The notes under the pieces: generated by a model
Database searches by the model: none
Told to the model about the DNA's origin: nothing
Seen by the model: only the letters and a program-made list of their open reading frames with translations
Position numbers and translations under genes: made by a program
Source of the DNA: Haemaphysalis longicornis
Taxonomy: Eukaryota; Arthropoda; Arachnida; Ixodida; Ixodidae
Length of the DNA: 64,000 bases
NCBI GenBank assembly: GCA_013339765.2
Contig: JABSTR010000974.1
Coordinates: 496,001-560,000, forward strand
Direction: 5' to 3'
Part shown: piece by piece, positions 60,530-64,000 of the stretch
How the letters are laid out: the number at the start of each line of letters is the position of its first letter
Position numbering within the stretch: position 1 is the stretch's first letter

Positions 60530-61944
60530 CAGCAGACCTCTTGAAGGATGGCGGAGAAATTGTACTTGAAAAACTGGCAAACCTGTATACGCAATGCCTA
60601 ATGACCGCAATGGTACCGGAATCTTGGAAGAACGCGAACATCATCCTAATCCATAAGAAAGGCGACATGAAGGACTTGAAAAATTACAGGCCGATCAGCT
60701 TACTGTCAGTCGTCTACAAGGTATTTACCAAGGTAATCGCTAACCGAATCTCTGCAACCTTAGATTTCAGTCAACCTAAAGAACAAGCAGGGTTCCGTAA
60801 AGGTTATTCAACAATGGACCATATTCACACGATCAATCAGGTGATAGAGAAGTGCGCTGAGTATACTGAACCCCTATATATAGCCTTCATAGATTATGAG
60901 AAAGCATTTGACTCGGTCGAAACCCTAGCCGTCATTCAGGCATTACGGAACCAGGGGGTAGATGAGCATTATGTAGGAATACTAGAGGATATCTATAATG
61001 GGTCTACAGCTACCATCATCCTCCATAGGGAGAGCAGTAAAATACCTATAAGGAAGGGTGTCAGACAAGGAGACACAATCTCTCCAATGTTATTCACAGC
61101 ATGCTTACAAGAAGTATTCAGAACGTTGGATTGGGAACAGGTGGGAGTAAGGGTTAATGGAGAATACCTCAGTAACCTCAGATTTGCTGATGACGTTGCC
61201 TTGCTAAGTAACTCGGGGGACGAATTGCAAAGCATACTTTCCGCACTGGGCGAACAGAGTAGAACCGTGGGCCTGAAAATTAAAATGCAGAAAACTAAAG
61301 TAATGATCAATAACCTCGGGACAGCACAGCAGTTTGAGATAGATGGCGAGGCAGTGGAAGTGGTAAGCGAATATATATACTTCGGCCAAGTTGTGACCCC
61401 AGATCCCAACCATGAGGCAGAGATAATTGGAAGGATCAGAATGGGGTGGGGTGCATATGACAGACATTCTCAGATAATGAATAGTAGCCTACCATTGTCG
61501 CTGAAGAAGAAAGTGTATGACAGCTGCATCTTACCGGTACTCACCTACGGGGCAGAAACTTGGATGCTCACTAAGAGGGTTCAACTTAAATTGAGAACGA
61601 CACAGCGGGCAATGGAGCGGAAAATGATAGGTGTAACATTAAGGGACAAGAAGAGAGCGGAGTGGGTCAGGGAGCAAACTGGTGTTAAAGACATATTAGT
61701 AGAAATTAAGAAGAAGAAATGGACGTGGGCAGGGCATGTAATGCGAAGGCAAGATAACCGCTGGTCATTAAGGGTAACAGAGTGGATCCCTAGAGAATGC
61801 AAGCGTTGCAGGGGGCGGCAAAAAGTTAGATGGGCAGATGAGATCAAGAAGTTTGCGGGGATAAATTGGTCACAGTTGGCACAGGACCGAGGTAATTGGA
61901 GAATAATGGGAGAGGCCTTTGCCCTGCAGTGGGCGTATATAGGC

Positions 61945-61947
<3 letters not shown>
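60500..61947 (+). CDS. RTE reverse transcriptase
   Basis: Continuation of the same polyprotein; the 468-codon frame is drawn from 60541 but homology starts about 40 nt earlier. RT motifs in order: [20 protein letters not shown], then [59 protein letters not shown] and the catalytic FADDVALLS near 61185. The thumb ([11 protein letters not shown]) and the typical RTE C-terminus ([12 protein letters not shown], then [23 protein letters not shown] and [20 protein letters not shown]) follow. All catalytic residues look present. It has no internal stop, so only the upstream one-base shift and the short 5' loss separate this copy from a working one. Confidence 0.9.
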
Positions 61948-61977
<30 letters not shown>

Positions 61978-61978
<1 letters not shown>

Positions 61979-61998
61979 CTATCTATCGATCTATCTAT

Positions 61999-62048
<50 letters not shown>

Positions 62049-62133
62049 GTCTCTCTGTCTGTCTGTCTGTCTGTCTGTCTCTATCTATCTATCTATCTAT
62101 CTATCCATCTATCTGTCTGTCTGTCTGTCTGTC

Positions 62134-62206
<73 letters not shown>
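61978..62206. repeat. Compound (ATCT)n / (CTGT)n microsatellite
   Basis: ATCT arrays alternate with CTGT blocks at 62048-62080 and 62112-62133. It starts immediately after the RTE tail. The Tyr-Leu-Ser-Ile frame here is its translation. Confidence 0.95.
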
Positions 62207-62207
<1 letters not shown>

Positions 62208-62271
62208 GTGCTGCCGAGCATGATGATGCGGGATCGATCGCGGCGTCGGTGGTCGAGAATCTGGTAGAGGC

Positions 62272-64000
62272 TACAAAGGAGGAGGAGGAATAAACTTTAT
62301 TTCTATATTACTTCTGGAGTTGTGGCAATGGAGGGTCTTCTCAGTCCAGAGGTCCCTGGGCGGTCTCTGCCAGGCGGGCCCTTTCAACCAGCCGAAGCTG
62401 GTTGCCGGGATCCGGGCTGGCTAGCATGCCTTCCCACTGCTCATGGTTGGGGGATATAGGTGGGAGGGTGGTGTGTGGGAGCACGCTGAGATCACGTGAT
62501 AGAGCATGCAGGGTCGGAAACAGTACTTGCAGGTGACGGAGTAGGAGGAGGGGTGGATGACGTGGAGGAGGGTGCCGTATGGGTAGGTGTTGGTTTGAAG
62601 GCGGCGGTAGGGGGTGGCTTCTTCCTTAGTCAACTTGTCGTGGGGTGATGGTAGGATGCGGCGTTCGAAGCTGTAGTGTTCAAGGATATCTTTGAATTTT
62701 TGAGGTACAGAATGGTACGCTTCCGACGGTGACGATGGAGTGTCGGAGGGAAACGCCCGGTAGATATGCGCGCGGGCGGCAGCATAAGCCGCCTCATTCC
62801 CTTCCAGAGACTCATTTTCCGGGGTCCAGAGAATGTAGAAGTAAGGGGGGTTAGGGATGGACTGTAGGATGCGGTGGGCTAAGGGAGCAATGTGACCGGC
62901 GGCGTAATGGCGACAGGCAGCTTGTGAATCTGTGACTATGGTGATAATGTCTTGAGATGTAGTGGCTGCGAGGGATATTGCGATCTCTTCTGCAGTTGTG
63001 GAGTCGTTGCCAGTTACTGTTGCGGAAGTCAGTTCGATTCCACGGTGGTTTATTGTTGTAATTGCAAAGGCTGGTTTAGCGGAATATTTGGCGGTGTCAA
63101 CGTAGCGGACGTCTCGTGGCTTTACTTGAAGCATCTTGCGAAGCATTCGAATGCGGGCTTGTCGTCGACCCTGGTTACGAAGGGGTGCATATTCTTGGGT
63201 ATCGGGGCGACGGAGATGCAATCGCGTAGTTCCAGAGGGATGCGTTGGCGGGGGTGATGGGTGGCAGGTAGTTGGTAGCCGAGGCGACGGAGGAAGTGAC
63301 GACGAGTGTGTGAGAGCTTGAGCCGTTCTATCTGGCTGACATGATGGGTTTCTCGAAGTTCGTCCCAGGTGTTATGAATTCGCATCTGTAGTAATTTGGC
63401 AGTGGAAGTTGTCCGGCTAGCCCTAGTGCTAATTTATAAGGTTGTCGGATGATTATGTCGAGTGTTTGGATTTCACTATTTTTGAGAGCCAAATATGGAG
63501 TGCTGTATGTGATGCGACTAATTATTAGGGCTTGAATGAGGCGCACAAGGTCGTTTTCTTTCAGTCCTTGTCGACGATTAGCAATGCGTTTGATGAGGTG
63601 TGTGATTTGTAATAGCGTTCCTTTTAATTTACAAATAGTAGAAATACCTGCACCGTCTGATTGGGTAGTAAGTCCTAGTAATTTTGGCGGTCGTAAGGAT
63701 GGGAGTGCCATGTAGGCTTTTTTGTGGGTCTGGGAGGGGTTGCCTTTTACGGCCTTGAGTACGTTTTTGGAGGACAAGAGGGGCAGATTTTTCTGGTGCA
63801 CAGTTGAGGCCGCGGGCTCTAAGGTAGTTGTCGGTGATGTCAATGGATTCTTGGAGGGCGTCTTGTTGTTCCCCAATCTGACCCCCTGTGGTCCAACTGG
63901 TGAAATAGTCTAACCGACCAGATTTAGGGGAAATCCCCAAGGTGGAGTAAGTGTCTATAAAGGAAAGTTTGACGTCCACCTGAATGCAGCCATACGGCTA
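62272..64000 (-). pseudogene. RNase H-bearing LINE (minus strand), cut by the window edge
   Basis: The 3' end is at about 62272-62300, with AATAAAG on the minus strand followed by a (TCC)n tail. The frame 62421-63221 holds RNase H (VRYVDTAKYSAKPAFAI, GNDSTTAEEIAISLAA, IVTDSQAACRHYAAG, FYILWTPENESLEGNEAAYA) and a knuckle-like CKYCFRPCMLYHVISACSH. Here WTPEN replaces the usual WTPGH. Upstream, in other frames, are RT thumb parts (LIKRIANRRQGLKENDLVRL, ALIISRITYSTPYLAL) and TDNYLRARGLNCAPEKS near 63830. The YADD region near 63930 is unrecognisable. Several frame changes break it. Its 5' part lies beyond 64000. The same family supplied the fragments at 34500-34888 and 35194-35510. Confidence 0.8.

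Larger units (their letters stand above)
59205..61975 (+). mobile_element. RTE-clade non-LTR retrotransposon, nearly intact, slightly 5'-truncated
   Basis: About 2.77 kb. It has an AP-endonuclease domain missing only its first few dozen residues, a full RT, the C-terminal region, and a (GATGAT)n 3' tail (61946-61978), as usual in RTE elements. The two reading frames differ by one nucleotide at a G-run near 60500. No RNase H and no C-terminal knuckle of the I type are present, which fits RTE. It is the best-preserved LINE of the window and the likely close relative of the fragment at 56318. Confidence 0.9.

Noticed and set aside
60490..60545. Programmed ribosomal frameshift between EN and RT
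   Set aside because: RTE elements normally encode EN and RT in one frame, and the shift falls in a homopolymer run, so a mutation or sequencing error is simpler.
61896..62267. A 123-codon frame after the RTE element
   Set aside because: It consists of the element tail and the (ATCT)n microsatellite.

Overview
This window looks like arthropod nuclear DNA, most likely from a hard (ixodid) tick. The signs are dense nested transposable elements, tRNA-derived SINEs that resemble the tick Ruka family, RTE and RNase H-bearing non-LTR retrotransposons, Ty3/Gypsy elements, many short inverted-repeat DNA elements, and long (CAGA)n, (TA)n, (GATT)n and (ATCT)n arrays. There are no bacterial-style operons or Shine-Dalgarno-linked ORFs. 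The tick assignment is recognition from memory, not a database search.

I see almost no host coding sequence. One 109-nt stretch at 26016-26124 has the form of an internal exon (pyrimidine tract-AG, an open coiled-coil-type reading frame, then GTGAGC), so part of the window may be intronic. At about 54145-54874 lies an intronless, frameshifted copy of an otubain (OTU deubiquitinase) gene, best read as a processed pseudogene.

Layout. 0-13 kb: mostly unassignable sequence with small inverted-repeat elements, one SINE and two dispersed-repeat families. 13.4-15.1 kb: 3' end of an RNase H-bearing LINE (minus), a (TAAA)n array and a SINE-like unit. 17.1-18.5 kb: a pogo/Tigger-like DNA transposon remnant with a Harbinger-like MITE nested in it. 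22.8-24.4 kb: a large fold-back element whose centre is (CAGA)n, itself interrupted by a SINE. 25.0-25.7 kb: a second MITE with a 3-bp target duplication. 29.3-29.9 kb: a 255-bp tandem duplication. 30.7-32.8 kb: another member of the (CAGA)n family, a terminal-inverted-repeat element and a SINE with a perfect 13-bp target duplication. 33.1-34.1 kb: a 1-kb long inverted repeat. 34.5-36.8 kb: LINE fragments nested in one another and a SINE split by later insertion. 37.5-38.6 kb: a 5'-truncated LINE inside a GA-rich tract. 38.9-41.1 kb: an internally deleted minus-strand LTR element with three LTR copies. 42.5-48.0 kb: a full-length but broken Ty3/Gypsy element inserted in a (TA)n array. 49.2-52.6 kb: two different LINE ends arranged head to head. 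54-55.4 kb: the otubain pseudogene followed by a dispersed module. 56.2-56.8 kb: a tRNA-like sequence joined to an RTE 3' end. 59.2-62.0 kb: a nearly intact RTE element with one frameshift. 62.3-64.0 kb: a minus-strand LINE cut by the window edge.

The genes here do not work as a pathway. The content is a record of retrotransposition and DNA-element insertion. The observations most worth following are the fold-back (CAGA)n family, a tiny palindromic insertion in an LTR with a 9-bp duplication, the tRNA-RTE composite, the three-LTR element, and the 190-bp CRE-like module present in at least five copies.
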